NCBI GenBank assembly: GCA_910585855.1
Contig: CAJUGZ010000061.1
Coordinates: 1-16,500, forward strand
Length of the DNA: 16,500 bases
Reading direction: 5' to 3'
Origin: an uncultured Lachnospiraceae bacterium
GTDB lineage: Bacteria; Bacillota_A; Clostridia; Lachnospirales; Lachnospiraceae
Shown here piece by piece: positions 1 to 6,129 of the stretch. A program made the position numbers and the translations under genes. Under the pieces are notes generated by a model. It was not told where the DNA came from, did not search any database, and was given only the letters and a program-made list of their open reading frames with translations. Within the stretch, counting starts at the first letter, position 1. Each line of letters opens with the position of its first letter.

Positions 1-261
1 GTTGGATGAACCGAAATCAGAAGCCGTAGACTTTCTTACCGTTTGGAGCGGAGCAAGCAAAGGACAGCAGCAAACCGCCTCTTGCGTCCGGTGAAAGCAA
101 CCCTTTTTCGGCAGTATCTTATCTCCAAAAGCCAAATAAAAGATAGAAATGGGATAAATTTACAAAGCTGCAAAAGTGTGAAATTGTTGATTGGTATGCG
201 ATTTTCATTTTTTATAAAAATTTTACTTGGTAAGTTTACCCTGAATGTTTTGAAAAAAATA
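1..261. other. Intergenic DNA upstream of the L10 leader, no gene recognised
   Basis: I see no credible gene here. A 92-codon open frame (43-321) runs through it, but it lacks a ribosome binding site, has a composition unlike a protein, and runs over the promoter at 262-290 into the L10 leader. The end of rplA, a common upstream neighbour of rplJ, is not recognisable in any frame. Bases 1-120 are richer in G+C than the AT-rich promoter region that follows. Confidence 0.5.
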
Positions 262-290
262 TTGACAGGTATTAAAATTTGTGCTACTAT
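262..290 (+). promoter_or_regulatory. Sigma-A type promoter for the rplJ-rplL operon
   Basis: TTGACA (262-267), a 17-base spacer and TACTAT (285-290) match the housekeeping consensus closely. The predicted start near 297 places the L10 leader at the very 5' end of the transcript, as expected for an autoregulated ribosomal-protein operon. Confidence 0.85.
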
Positions 291-299
291 ATCTGAGTG

Positions 300-440
300 T
301 AAAAACTGCCTAAGACAGTAGGTGCAAAAAGCGTAAAGGGAAAACCGCCTACCGAGGTCAATATAAGAGAGAACATAGTAGGATTTTATATGTTTTAAGC
401 CTTATAGCCTTGCTGTCTGATGCAGCAGGGCTTTTTATAT
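300..440 (+). ncRNA. Ribosomal protein L10 leader (autoregulatory mRNA leader)
   Basis: The segment has the conserved L10-leader core: CTGCCTAAGACAGTAGGTG at 306-324, answered by CCGCCTACCGAGGTC at 345-359. A second stem follows (AACATA 373-378 with TATGTT 389-394), then an intrinsic terminator at 406-437. In Firmicutes, L10 or the L10-(L12)4 complex binds this leader, an rRNA mimic, and represses its own operon. The terminator here suggests that repression works by premature termination. Identification is by recognition of the core motif and by position upstream of rplJ. Confidence 0.88.
406..440 (+). terminator. Intrinsic terminator of the L10 leader (attenuator)
   Basis: AGCCTTGCTG (406-415) pairs with CAGCAGGGCT (423-432), with one G-U pair and a 7-nt loop, followed directly by a U run (432-436). 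It lies downstream of the promoter and upstream of rplJ, so it must be read through for L10 and L12 to be made. That fits a regulated attenuator. Confidence 0.85.
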
Positions 441-699
441 ACATGGGTAGGGGAAAATTTTTACCTTACTTGATTTGTGTATATTTACAGGGAAAATAGA
501 TCTGTTTGCAGTATGTGGATAGTATAGCAGATAGGAAACTGTTTTTTTTGTTGGATAAAAAAACAGTATGGCTGGCAGAAAATGGATGTTGACGGCAGGT
601 ATTATATGTGGGCAGCCACAGAAAATCTAGGAAAGGAAAAGCTAAATTAGATAAAACATATATGGTTTTGTATATGTTTTAGTAGCAGGGATACCACTC
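441..699 (+). other. Long rplJ leader after the attenuator, hairpin-rich, no gene
   Basis: This 259-base stretch between the leader terminator and rplJ holds no supported ORF. It carries a perfect 11-bp hairpin (ACTGTTTTTTT 538-548 with AAAAAAACAGT 557-567), the motif GAAAGGAAAAGCTA (631-644) that recurs upstream of rplL, and a 10-bp hairpin (AAAACATATA 653-662 with TATATGTTTT 671-680) that ends just before the weak rplJ ribosome binding site. I see no second convincing promoter. Confidence 0.5.
631..644 (+). repeat. Direct repeat GAAAGGAAAAGCTA, copy 1 (upstream of rplJ)
   Basis: The identical 14-mer occurs at 1228-1241 upstream of rplL. Downstream of both copies comes TAGCAGGGATA (683-693) or TAGCAGGAAAA (1311-1321), which holds the ribosome binding site. 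The two ribosomal-protein genes therefore share a leader layout. Confidence 0.6.
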
Positions 700-1185
700 A
701 TGGCTAAAGTTGAGATTAAGAAACCTATCATAGATGAGATTTCTGAATTGCTGAACGGGGCTCAGGCTGCAGTGATTGCTGATTATCGTGGACTTACCGT
801 AGAACAGGATACACAGCTTCGGAAGCAGTTAAGGGAGGCAGGCGTTGTTTATAAGGTATATAAAAATACCATGATTCGCTTTGCAATCAAGGGAACTGAA
901 TTTGAAGCATTAGATTCTCATTTAGAAGGGCCGACAGCGATTGCTGTATCCAAAACGGATGCGACAGCACCGGCAAGAATTTTATTTAATTTTGCTAAGA
1001 CAGCACCGGCTCTTGAGTTAAAAGCTGGTGTCGTGGACGGAACTTATTATGATGAAAAAGGTATTAAAGTAATTGCAACAATTCCGTCTAGAGATGAATT
1101 GCTGGCGAAGTTTCTTGGAAGTATTCAATCTCCAATTACAAACTTTGCTCGTGTTATTAAGCAAATTGCAGAAAAAGGCGAGTAA
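700..1185 (+). CDS. rplJ: Large ribosomal subunit protein uL10 (L10)
   Basis: This 161-residue protein forms the base of the ribosomal stalk. Its N-terminal domain (about 1-120) binds 23S rRNA next to L11, and its C-terminal helix carries L7/L12 dimers that recruit translation GTPases. Family hallmarks are visible: the N-terminal VIADYRGLTV segment (residues 25-34), the KVYKNTMIRFAIKGTEFE stretch, LEGPTAIAV, and an alanine-rich C-terminal helix ending in a lysine/glutamate tail. The length is normal for a Clostridia L10. The ATG at 700 gives the canonical MAKVEIK start, although its ribosome binding site (AGCAGGGA, 684-691) is weak, which suits translational control by the upstream hairpin. 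It is followed by rplL in the usual order, 141 bases downstream. Confidence 0.97.
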   Translation: MAKVEIKKPIIDEISELLNGAQAAVIADYRGLTVEQDTQLRKQLREAGVVYKVYKNTMIRFAIKGTEFEALDSHLEGPTAIAVSKTDATAPARILFNFAKTAPALELKAGVVDGTYYDEKGIKVIATIPSRDELLAKFLGSIQSPITNFARVIKQIAEKGE

Positions 1186-1326
1186 GAAAAGTATAGTAAG
1201 ATAAAAACTAAGAGTAAATAAAAAAAAGAAAGGAAAAGCTATAAAAGATAAGCCAATTAAAACGTATAGAATGACAGAATAGAGTTTATACGGAATGGGA
1301 AATCAAGAGATAGCAGGAAAATAACA
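1186..1326 (+). other. rplJ-rplL intergenic region with repeated leader motif
   Basis: This is 141 bases of A-rich sequence with no gene. It holds the second copy of GAAAGGAAAAGCTA (1228-1241) and the rplL ribosome binding region AGCAGGAAA (1312-1320). No terminator is visible, so rplJ and rplL are presumably cotranscribed. Confidence 0.55.
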
Positions 1327-1689
1327 ATGACAACAGCAGAGATCATTGAAGTAATTAAGGGTTTGACTGTATTAGAGTTAAATGATTTAGTAAAAGCTTG
1401 TGAAGAAGAATTTGGTGTATCCGCAGCAGCAGGTGTAGTAGTAGCAGCACAGGGAGCAGCACCTCAAGAAGAGGAAAAGACAGAGTTTGATGTAGAATTA
1501 ACAGAAGTTGGTTCAGAGAAGGTTAAGGTAATTAAGGTTGTTCGTGAAGCTACCGGATTGGGATTAAAGGAAGCAAAAGAAGTAGTAGATACTGCTCCAA
1601 AGGCAGTAAAGACTGGTGTTTCCAAGGAAGAGGCAGAGGAATTAAAGAAGAAGTTAGAAGAAGTTGGTGCAAAAGTTACATTAAAGTAA
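1327..1689 (+). CDS. rplL: Large ribosomal subunit protein bL12 (L7/L12)
   Basis: This 120-residue protein is the multicopy stalk protein that contacts EF-Tu, EF-G, IF2 and RF3. The N-terminal dimerisation domain (1-35, with LTVLELNDLVKACEEEFGV), the alanine-rich hinge (about 34-50) and the C-terminal domain (about 53-120) are all present. The C-terminal domain has the conserved KIxVIKVVREATGLGLKEAKEVV and EEAEELKKKLEEVGAKVTLK stretches. Length and domain order are normal. The ATG at 1327 gives the usual N-terminus. It is the last gene of the operon, being followed 47 bases later by an intrinsic terminator. Confidence 0.98.
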   Translation: MTTAEIIEVIKGLTVLELNDLVKACEEEFGVSAAAGVVVAAQGAAPQEEEKTEFDVELTEVGSEKVKVIKVVREATGLGLKEAKEVVDTAPKAVKTGVSKEEAEELKKKLEEVGAKVTLK

Positions 1690-1736
1690 ACAAAATCTGT
1701 AAAATAATAACAGAATATGTTTTGATTCGTGTAGAA

Positions 1737-1782
1737 AGTCCAAAAGCAGCAGAAGACTGTTTTTGGGCTTTTTTGTTTTTTT
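1737..1782 (+). terminator. Intrinsic terminator after rplL
   Basis: AGTCCAAAAGCAG (1737-1749) pairs with CTGTTTTTGGGCT (1757-1769) using G-U pairs and a 7-nt loop. It is followed by a long T-rich run to 1782. It closes the rplJ-rplL operon and separates it from the sigma-factor operon. Confidence 0.85.
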
Positions 1783-1803
1783 GGAGAATTGATAAAAAAA
1801 TTT

Positions 1804-1835
1804 TGTTAGAGATAGGATTTTTTTTCGTCTATAAT
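1804..1835 (+). promoter_or_regulatory. Putative promoter of the sigma/anti-sigma/serpin operon
   Basis: A perfect TATAAT at 1830-1835 lies 33 bases before the likely GTG start. No good -35 box sits at 17 bases. TTGTTA (1804-1809) is 20 bases away and TAGAGA (1807-1812) is 17 bases away. A weak -35 could mean an activator, or autoregulation by the encoded sigma factor through a different -35 element. Confidence 0.5.
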
Positions 1836-1868
1836 AGTGAAAGATCTTTGTAACAGGGGGTGGAGTAT

Positions 1869-2429
1869 GTGGAAGATAATCAGATTATTGAGCTTTTTTG
1901 GCAGAGGAGTGAGAAGGCAATTCAAAAGACAAATGAGAAGTATGGTTCTTATTGTTATATGGTTGCCAATCGGATTCTTATGAATCATCAGGATTCTGAG
2001 GAATGTGTAAATGATACGTGGCTTCGGGCATGGAATGGAATTCCGCCACAGCGTCCGAAGCGGTTTCAGCCGTTTTTGGCTAAGATTACACGAAATCTTG
2101 CATTTGATCGGTATAAGGCAAGAAAAGCCGGAAAGCGTGGGATGGGAGTGTTAGAGGAGGTACTGGATGAATTAGAAGAGTGTATTAGTGCAAGTACGGA
2201 TGTGGAAGAGGAAATTTTAGGAAAAGAGTTAGAAGAAAGTATTCGCCGTTTTGTGCAGACACTTTCAAGGCGGGAGAGTGATATTTTTATTAGACGATAC
2301 TTTTATGTGGAATCTACGGATCAGATTGCAAAAAGGTTTTCTTTAAAGGAGAGCAATATTTTGATGATTTTATCTAGAACAAGGAAAAAACTTCAGGTTT
2401 ATTTGGAGAAAGAGGGGTATCGGATATGA
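1869..2429 (+). CDS. Sigma-70 family (ECF-like) RNA polymerase sigma factor
   Basis: This is a sigma factor of about 186 residues that should direct RNA polymerase to a small regulon, probably including its own operon. Region 2 is seen at about residues 22-85: the helix with DSEECVNDTWLRAWNGIPPQRP and the FLAKITRNLAFDRYKARKA segment that contacts the -10 element. After an acidic linker (about 90-120), region 4 (about 125-180) has LSRRESDIFIRRYFYVESTDQIAKRFSLKESNILMILSRTRKKL, a helix-turn-helix for the -35 element. I chose GTG at 1869 because GGGGGTGGAG (1856-1865) then serves as ribosome binding site and the protein starts MEDNQIIELFWQRSE, as relatives do. The GTG at 1860 would overlap that site. 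Its TGA overlaps the ATG of the next gene (ATGA), implying translational coupling to the anti-sigma factor. Confidence 0.88.
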   Translation: MEDNQIIELFWQRSEKAIQKTNEKYGSYCYMVANRILMNHQDSEECVNDTWLRAWNGIPPQRPKRFQPFLAKITRNLAFDRYKARKAGKRGMGVLEEVLDELEECISASTDVEEEILGKELEESIRRFVQTLSRRESDIFIRRYFYVESTDQIAKRFSLKESNILMILSRTRKKLQVYLEKEGYRI

Positions 2430-3121
2430 CAAAGGAGCAGCTTTTTGAAGCGATGGTCGGGATTGATGAGAAACAGTTAGAACACAGTGAAAGGGTAAGA
2501 AGGAAGTCTTTTTTGTGGGTTTCATGGGGGGCAGCCGCTGCCTGTATCGGGCTGCTTGGAGCAATGACAGTCAATCAGTATTCGTCTTTATTTATGCGGG
2601 ATATTATGCAGGATAGAAAGAGTCTGGTAGCGGGTGTTTTGGAGGAGAGCAGATTGGAGGAAATGAGTGACTTTGAAATTTGCAGCAGTCTGTCGGAGCA
2701 AGAGATGCTTTCGATAGAATCTGCAGAAATAAAGGAAAATACAGAAGATATAAAAACTTTGGAAATATCGGAAATCGGAAAGGGCAGTTTTCGAATCAAT
2801 GGGGTACAATATATACCGATTGCATATGAGGAATATCAGGATTATGGGCTGGTGCTGGTTAGCCAAGAAGAATTGTCTAGGAAGCAAAATAGCAGTTCAA
2901 ATTCTGCAGATAAGGCTTTTTCTGAAACAATAAGTTTGATTTTGGAGGAGGATTTAGGGGAGCAGATAGGAGTAATTGAAGAGTGTGAAGAGGAAGTATT
3001 GGCTGGATGCGCTGTTTATCAGTATGCTTCTTTTTCAAAAGAGGAAATCTGTATTGTACAGATTGGAGATAGTTATCAATTTTATAAAAGAGATACTTCT
3101 TTTATAGAAGAAGAGGAGTAG
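2426..3121 (+). CDS. Putative membrane-anchored anti-sigma factor
   Basis: The 231-residue protein most likely holds the cognate sigma factor at the membrane. Residues 1-28 are a charged cytoplasmic segment (MTKEQLFEAMVGIDEKQLEHSERVRRKS). Residues about 29-50 form a single hydrophobic helix (FLWVSWGAAAACIGLLGAMTV), and the rest is an acidic extracytoplasmic domain. That domain holds a FRINGVQYIPIAYEEYQDYG stretch and a C-terminal LEEDLGEQIGVIEE...AVYQYASFSKEEICIVQIGDSYQFYK stretch. I recognise these from proteins encoded directly after sigma factors in Clostridia. The start codon overlaps the sigma stop codon, the classic sigma/anti-sigma arrangement. Function is inferred from topology and context. 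There is no zinc-binding anti-sigma (HxxxCxxC) motif, so it is not a ZAS-type protein. Confidence 0.7.
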   Translation: MTKEQLFEAMVGIDEKQLEHSERVRRKSFLWVSWGAAAACIGLLGAMTVNQYSSLFMRDIMQDRKSLVAGVLEESRLEEMSDFEICSSLSEQEMLSIESAEIKENTEDIKTLEISEIGKGSFRINGVQYIPIAYEEYQDYGLVLVSQEELSRKQNSSSNSADKAFSETISLILEEDLGEQIGVIEECEEEVLAGCAVYQYASFSKEEICIVQIGDSYQFYKRDTSFIEEEE

Positions 3122-3153
3122 ATTAGTTGATTTGGAATAGGAGGTAAAATAGA

Positions 3154-4035
3154 ATGAAAGAATTAAAGCAAATTTTATTAAAAGCAGTTGGTGTTTTTTT
3201 GGTATTGGGCCTGACAGGGTGCGGATTGGAAAACAGTACAAATAAGGAAAGTGCAAATAAAGAAAGTCCAAGCCAGCAAATTTCAGAATCAGATACGATA
3301 AAACCGGAAAAGGAGAAAACAGTAGCTGACGGATTACAAAGGGAAGTGGGAACGGAGCAGGAAATTCTTTTGGCAACAGTAGTAGAATTGGAAGAGCAGT
3401 CGGTTATTGTGAAAGTAGAAAAAGAGGAATGGGGGACAGAGAATCGGGTTCGAATCGGAAAAAATGAAGTGGTTTCTGAAGAGGGGATGCCTAAATTAGA
3501 GGTTGGAGATTTGATTCAGATTGTGTATAATGGATGTGTAAAGGAAACATATCCAGCTCAATTAGGAACGATATTTGCAGTATATCGGCAGGAAGAACAG
3601 GAATCGGATATAAAAACAGTAGAAAATAGCCGTCAATATGCCAGTATCAAACTGCAGCTTCCAAGTGATTGGGATTATGAAATGATTCCGGCGGAACATG
3701 AGAAACCAAATCAAACAGATACTGTTTCAAATTTTGGGATTTGCTTTTTTCCTGCACAGGAAACGGAAATGAGATTAGAACTGGTGTATTGGGCAGATAA
3801 CTTTGGAATATGCGGTACAGGAGTAACAGAGGAGGAGGTTGATTTTGAAAACGGAATGAAGGCAAGACAGTATACGGAAACGATAGAGGGGAATCTTTGG
3901 ATTACACTTGTTTATCAGGATTTGCCGGGAACGTATGTATTGAGCGGCGGTATACCGGAGGAGTTATGGGAAAAGTATCAGCCTGCAGTAATGGAGATAT
4001 TAGAACAGGCAGAGTTTGGGACAGGAAAGGAGTAG
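3154..4035 (+). CDS. DUF3221-like lipoprotein of the sigma operon
   Basis: This is a secreted lipoprotein of 293 residues. The signal peptide (KELKQILLKAVGVFLVLGLTGC) ends in the lipobox LTGC with Cys23 as the lipidation site. A Ser/Asn/Glu-rich tether follows (about 24-60). Residues about 68-125 (ILLATVVELEEQSVIVKVEKEEWG...VGDLIQIVYNGCVKETYPAQLGTIFAVY) resemble small OB-like domains annotated DUF3221 in Firmicutes lipoproteins. The C-terminal half (about 150-290) contains SIKLQLPSDWDYEMIP, a beta-rich stretch and a final helix (EELWEKYQPAVMEILEQAEFG). I do not recognise it as a named enzyme domain. AGGAGG at 3139-3144 sets the ATG at 3154. It sits between the anti-sigma and serpin genes with tiny gaps, so a surface-sensing or surface-protection role in the same response is likely but unproven. 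Confidence 0.75.
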   Translation: MKELKQILLKAVGVFLVLGLTGCGLENSTNKESANKESPSQQISESDTIKPEKEKTVADGLQREVGTEQEILLATVVELEEQSVIVKVEKEEWGTENRVRIGKNEVVSEEGMPKLEVGDLIQIVYNGCVKETYPAQLGTIFAVYRQEEQESDIKTVENSRQYASIKLQLPSDWDYEMIPAEHEKPNQTDTVSNFGICFFPAQETEMRLELVYWADNFGICGTGVTEEEVDFENGMKARQYTETIEGNLWITLVYQDLPGTYVLSGGIPEELWEKYQPAVMEILEQAEFGTGKE

Positions 4036-4038
4036 ACC

Positions 4039-5313
4039 ATGAAAAAACGAGGATGGGTGATTGGGTTGTGTGCTGCAGTGGCTGCAGGAGTGGTATTATC
4101 ATTATTTCGGTATACAAAATCAGAAGATGAGATAGCAGTAAAAGGAGCGGATTTAATGGAAGGGATTCAGAAAAACAGGGTAGATACACAGGTAAACATG
4201 ACAAAAGACGGGGCAGTGGTTCTGTCTGATTTTGGAGTTCGTCTGCTGCAGAATTTGGGCAAAGAAAAACAGAATTGTTTGATTTCACCGTTTTCTGTTA
4301 TCTATGCACTTGGAATGACTGCAAATGGAGCACAGGAGCGGACTTTGGAACAGATGGAGCAGGTTTTTGGTATAAAGAGAGAAGAATTAAATGCTTATTT
4401 ACATGCATATGCAGAGGCACTGCCAAAAGGCAAAAAGTATAAACTTTCTATTGCAAACAGTATTTGGTTTAAGGAAGACGAAAATTTTAAAGTAAATCGG
4501 GATTTTTTGCAGACAAATGCAGACTGGTATGGATCAGAGATTTATAAACAGCCTTTTTCCCCGGATACGGCAGATCAGATTAATCATTGGGTAGACGAGC
4601 ATACCGATGGGATGATTCCTGAGATTGTTTCTGAAGTGCCGGAAGATGCGATTATGTATCTGGTCAATGCCCTTGCTTTTGATGCGGAATGGGAAATGAT
4701 TTATAAGGAATCGCAGATACAGGAAGATACTTTTACAACAGAGGATGGCAGAAAGCAGCAGACAGAGATGATGTATTCTACGGAAAAGCAGTATTTAGAG
4801 GATGAGAATACAACTGGATTTTTAAAATATTATTCAGGAAAAAAGTATGCTTTTGCAGCACTGCTGCCAAAAGAAGGGGTTCGTATGGAGGACTATATTG
4901 CTTCTCTTACCGGGGAGAAGCTGCAAAAGATTTTACAGAATCCCGTATCTATTTCTGTAAATGCAGCGATACCTAAATTTGAATGTAAATATGAAACAGA
5001 ATTAGCAGAAGTATTTCGGGGTCTTGGAATGACCGATGCATTTGATGCTGAAATGGCAGATTTTACTGGAATTGGTTCTTATAAAAATCAAAATATATTT
5101 ATTAATAAAATTTTGCATAAAACCTTTATCGCTGTAGATGAAAAAGGAACACGGGCAGGAGCAGCTACAGCAGTAGAAATGGTGCGGGGGCTGGCTTTAA
5201 TAGAGGAAAAAGTGGTTTATTTAGATCGGCCTTTTGTTTATCTGCTGATTGACTGTGAGGAAAACGTGCCTTTATTTATCGGAACTTTAATGGAAGTTGA
5301 GAATAAAAATTGA
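4039..5313 (+). CDS. Serpin family serine (or cysteine) protease inhibitor, exported
   Basis: This 424-residue suicide-substrate protease inhibitor has an N-terminal hydrophobic segment (residues 5-23) that should export it or anchor it outside the membrane. Cys11 is not in a proper lipobox. The serpin fold starts near residue 60. Visible hallmarks are NCLISPFSVIYALGMTANGA, KLSIANSIWF, INHWVDEHTDGMIPEIV, MYLVNALAFDAEWE, the reactive-centre hinge EKGTRAGAATA (368-378) and the C-terminal signature VYLDRPFVYLLID with PLFIGTL. The hinge has Gly370-Thr371 and small residues at P12-P9, the pattern of inhibitory rather than non-inhibitory serpins. Counting from the hinge Glu as P17 puts P1 at Gly384, with Arg383 next to it, so the scissile bond (Arg383-Gly384 or one to two residues on) is uncertain. 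AAAGGAG (4026-4032) overlapping the lipoprotein stop codon supports the ATG at 4039. Gut bacterial serpins studied elsewhere inhibit host neutrophil or pancreatic proteases. The target here is unknown. Confidence 0.93.
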   Translation: MKKRGWVIGLCAAVAAGVVLSLFRYTKSEDEIAVKGADLMEGIQKNRVDTQVNMTKDGAVVLSDFGVRLLQNLGKEKQNCLISPFSVIYALGMTANGAQERTLEQMEQVFGIKREELNAYLHAYAEALPKGKKYKLSIANSIWFKEDENFKVNRDFLQTNADWYGSEIYKQPFSPDTADQINHWVDEHTDGMIPEIVSEVPEDAIMYLVNALAFDAEWEMIYKESQIQEDTFTTEDGRKQQTEMMYSTEKQYLEDENTTGFLKYYSGKKYAFAALLPKEGVRMEDYIASLTGEKLQKILQNPVSISVNAAIPKFECKYETELAEVFRGLGMTDAFDAEMADFTGIGSYKNQNIFINKILHKTFIAVDEKGTRAGAATAVEMVRGLALIEEKVVYLDRPFVYLLIDCEENVPLFIGTLMEVENKN

Positions 5314-5359
5314 GAAAAACTTGAGATTTTTTTGCAAAAATAGAATAAAGAAACATTAG

Positions 5360-5417
5360 AATCAAAGGTCTATTCTAACTAAACATATTTTCGTTTAGCT
5401 AAAATAGACCTCTGATT
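5360..5417. repeat. 25-bp imperfect palindrome between serpin and two-component genes
   Basis: The left arm (5360-5384) and right arm (5393-5417) are complementary at 22 of 25 positions, with an 8-base loop (ATATTTTC, 5385-5392). The core pairs are GGTCTATT with AATAGACC, and CTAAAC with GTTTAG. No long U run follows on either strand, so it is not a textbook terminator. It could be a weak bidirectional terminator, an operator or a small palindromic repeat. Confidence 0.7.
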
Positions 5418-5451
5418 TTAGAAGAATACAGAGAAACAGGGGGTATAAAAT

Positions 5452-6129
5452 TTGAATCAGAAAATTTTAATTGTAGATGATGAACCGGGAATGGTGGAAA
5501 TGATAAAAAGTTATTTTTCCAGACAGTATACGGTTTTTACTGCCTGCAGCGGAAAGGAAGCACTGCAGATTCTTTCAAATACAAAACTGCCGGATTTGAT
5601 TTTATTAGATATCAATATGCCAGAAATGGATGGATTAACGGTTTGTCAAAGGATTCGGAAGTTTGTTTCCTGCCCTATTTTATTTCTTACGGCTCGTATC
5701 GAAACTGCGGATAAAATTGCAGGTTTTCAAGTCGGAGCAGATGATTATATCGTAAAACCGTTTGACTTAGAAGAACTGCAGGCAAGAGTGGCAGCACATC
5801 TTAGAAGAGAACAGCGCAGATCAGATACAATAGCGGTGCGGTATTTTGGGGAATTAACGATTGACTATTTGGCAAGAACAATTCAAATTTCTGGAAATTT
5901 AGTAAATTTGTCAAGACGGGAATTTGATATTGTTGAGCTGCTTTCTCTCCATACAGGACAAGTTTTTGACCGGGAGCGGATATATGAGATAATTTGGGGA
6001 TATGATCGAGAAGGAAACAGCGATACGATTATGGAGCATATCCGAAAGATTCGGGCAAAGCTGTCAGTTTATACTTTTCATAATTATATTGAAACGGTTT
6101 GGGGGTGTGGCTATAAATGGAATGGCTAA
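5452..6129 (+). CDS. OmpR/PhoB-family response regulator
   Basis: This 225-residue transcription factor is phosphorylated by the sensor kinase encoded next. The receiver domain (1-116) has the acidic pocket Asp9-Asp10, phosphoacceptor Asp53 (LILLDINMPEMDG), Thr80 (LFLTAR) and Lys102 (DDYIVKPF), all conserved. The winged-helix DNA-binding domain (about 127-225) shows LSRREFDIVELLSLHTGQVFDRERIYEIIWGYD and the C-terminal TVWGCGYKW wing. The start is TTG at 5452, placed by AGGGGG (5438-5443) eight bases upstream and giving MNQKILIVDDE. It overlaps the kinase gene by 13 bases. Regulators of this size next to an FtsX-type ABC transporter commonly control that transporter in response to antimicrobial peptides. 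Here the transporter genes lie 0.9 kb downstream on the same strand. Confidence 0.95.
   Translation: MNQKILIVDDEPGMVEMIKSYFSRQYTVFTACSGKEALQILSNTKLPDLILLDINMPEMDGLTVCQRIRKFVSCPILFLTARIETADKIAGFQVGADDYIVKPFDLEELQARVAAHLRREQRRSDTIAVRYFGELTIDYLARTIQISGNLVNLSRREFDIVELLSLHTGQVFDRERIYEIIWGYDREGNSDTIMEHIRKIRAKLSVYTFHNYIETVWGCGYKWNG

Noticed and set aside
43..321. 92-codon plus-strand open frame at the left edge
   Set aside because: It has no ribosome binding site, an unlikely composition, and overlaps both the near-consensus promoter at 262-290 and the L10 leader.
1860..1868. GTG at 1860 as the start of the sigma factor
   Set aside because: It lies inside the best ribosome binding site (1856-1865); GTG 1869 uses that site and gives the usual family N-terminus.
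4039..4110. Lipoprotein processing of the serpin at Cys11
   Set aside because: The residues before Cys11 are V-I-G-L; a lipobox needs G, A or S at -1. A plain signal peptide or anchor fits better.
5360..5440. Palindrome as a standard terminator of the serpin operon
   Set aside because: No continuous U run follows on the plus strand (only TTTTAG) and none on the minus strand, so it is kept as an unexplained palindrome.
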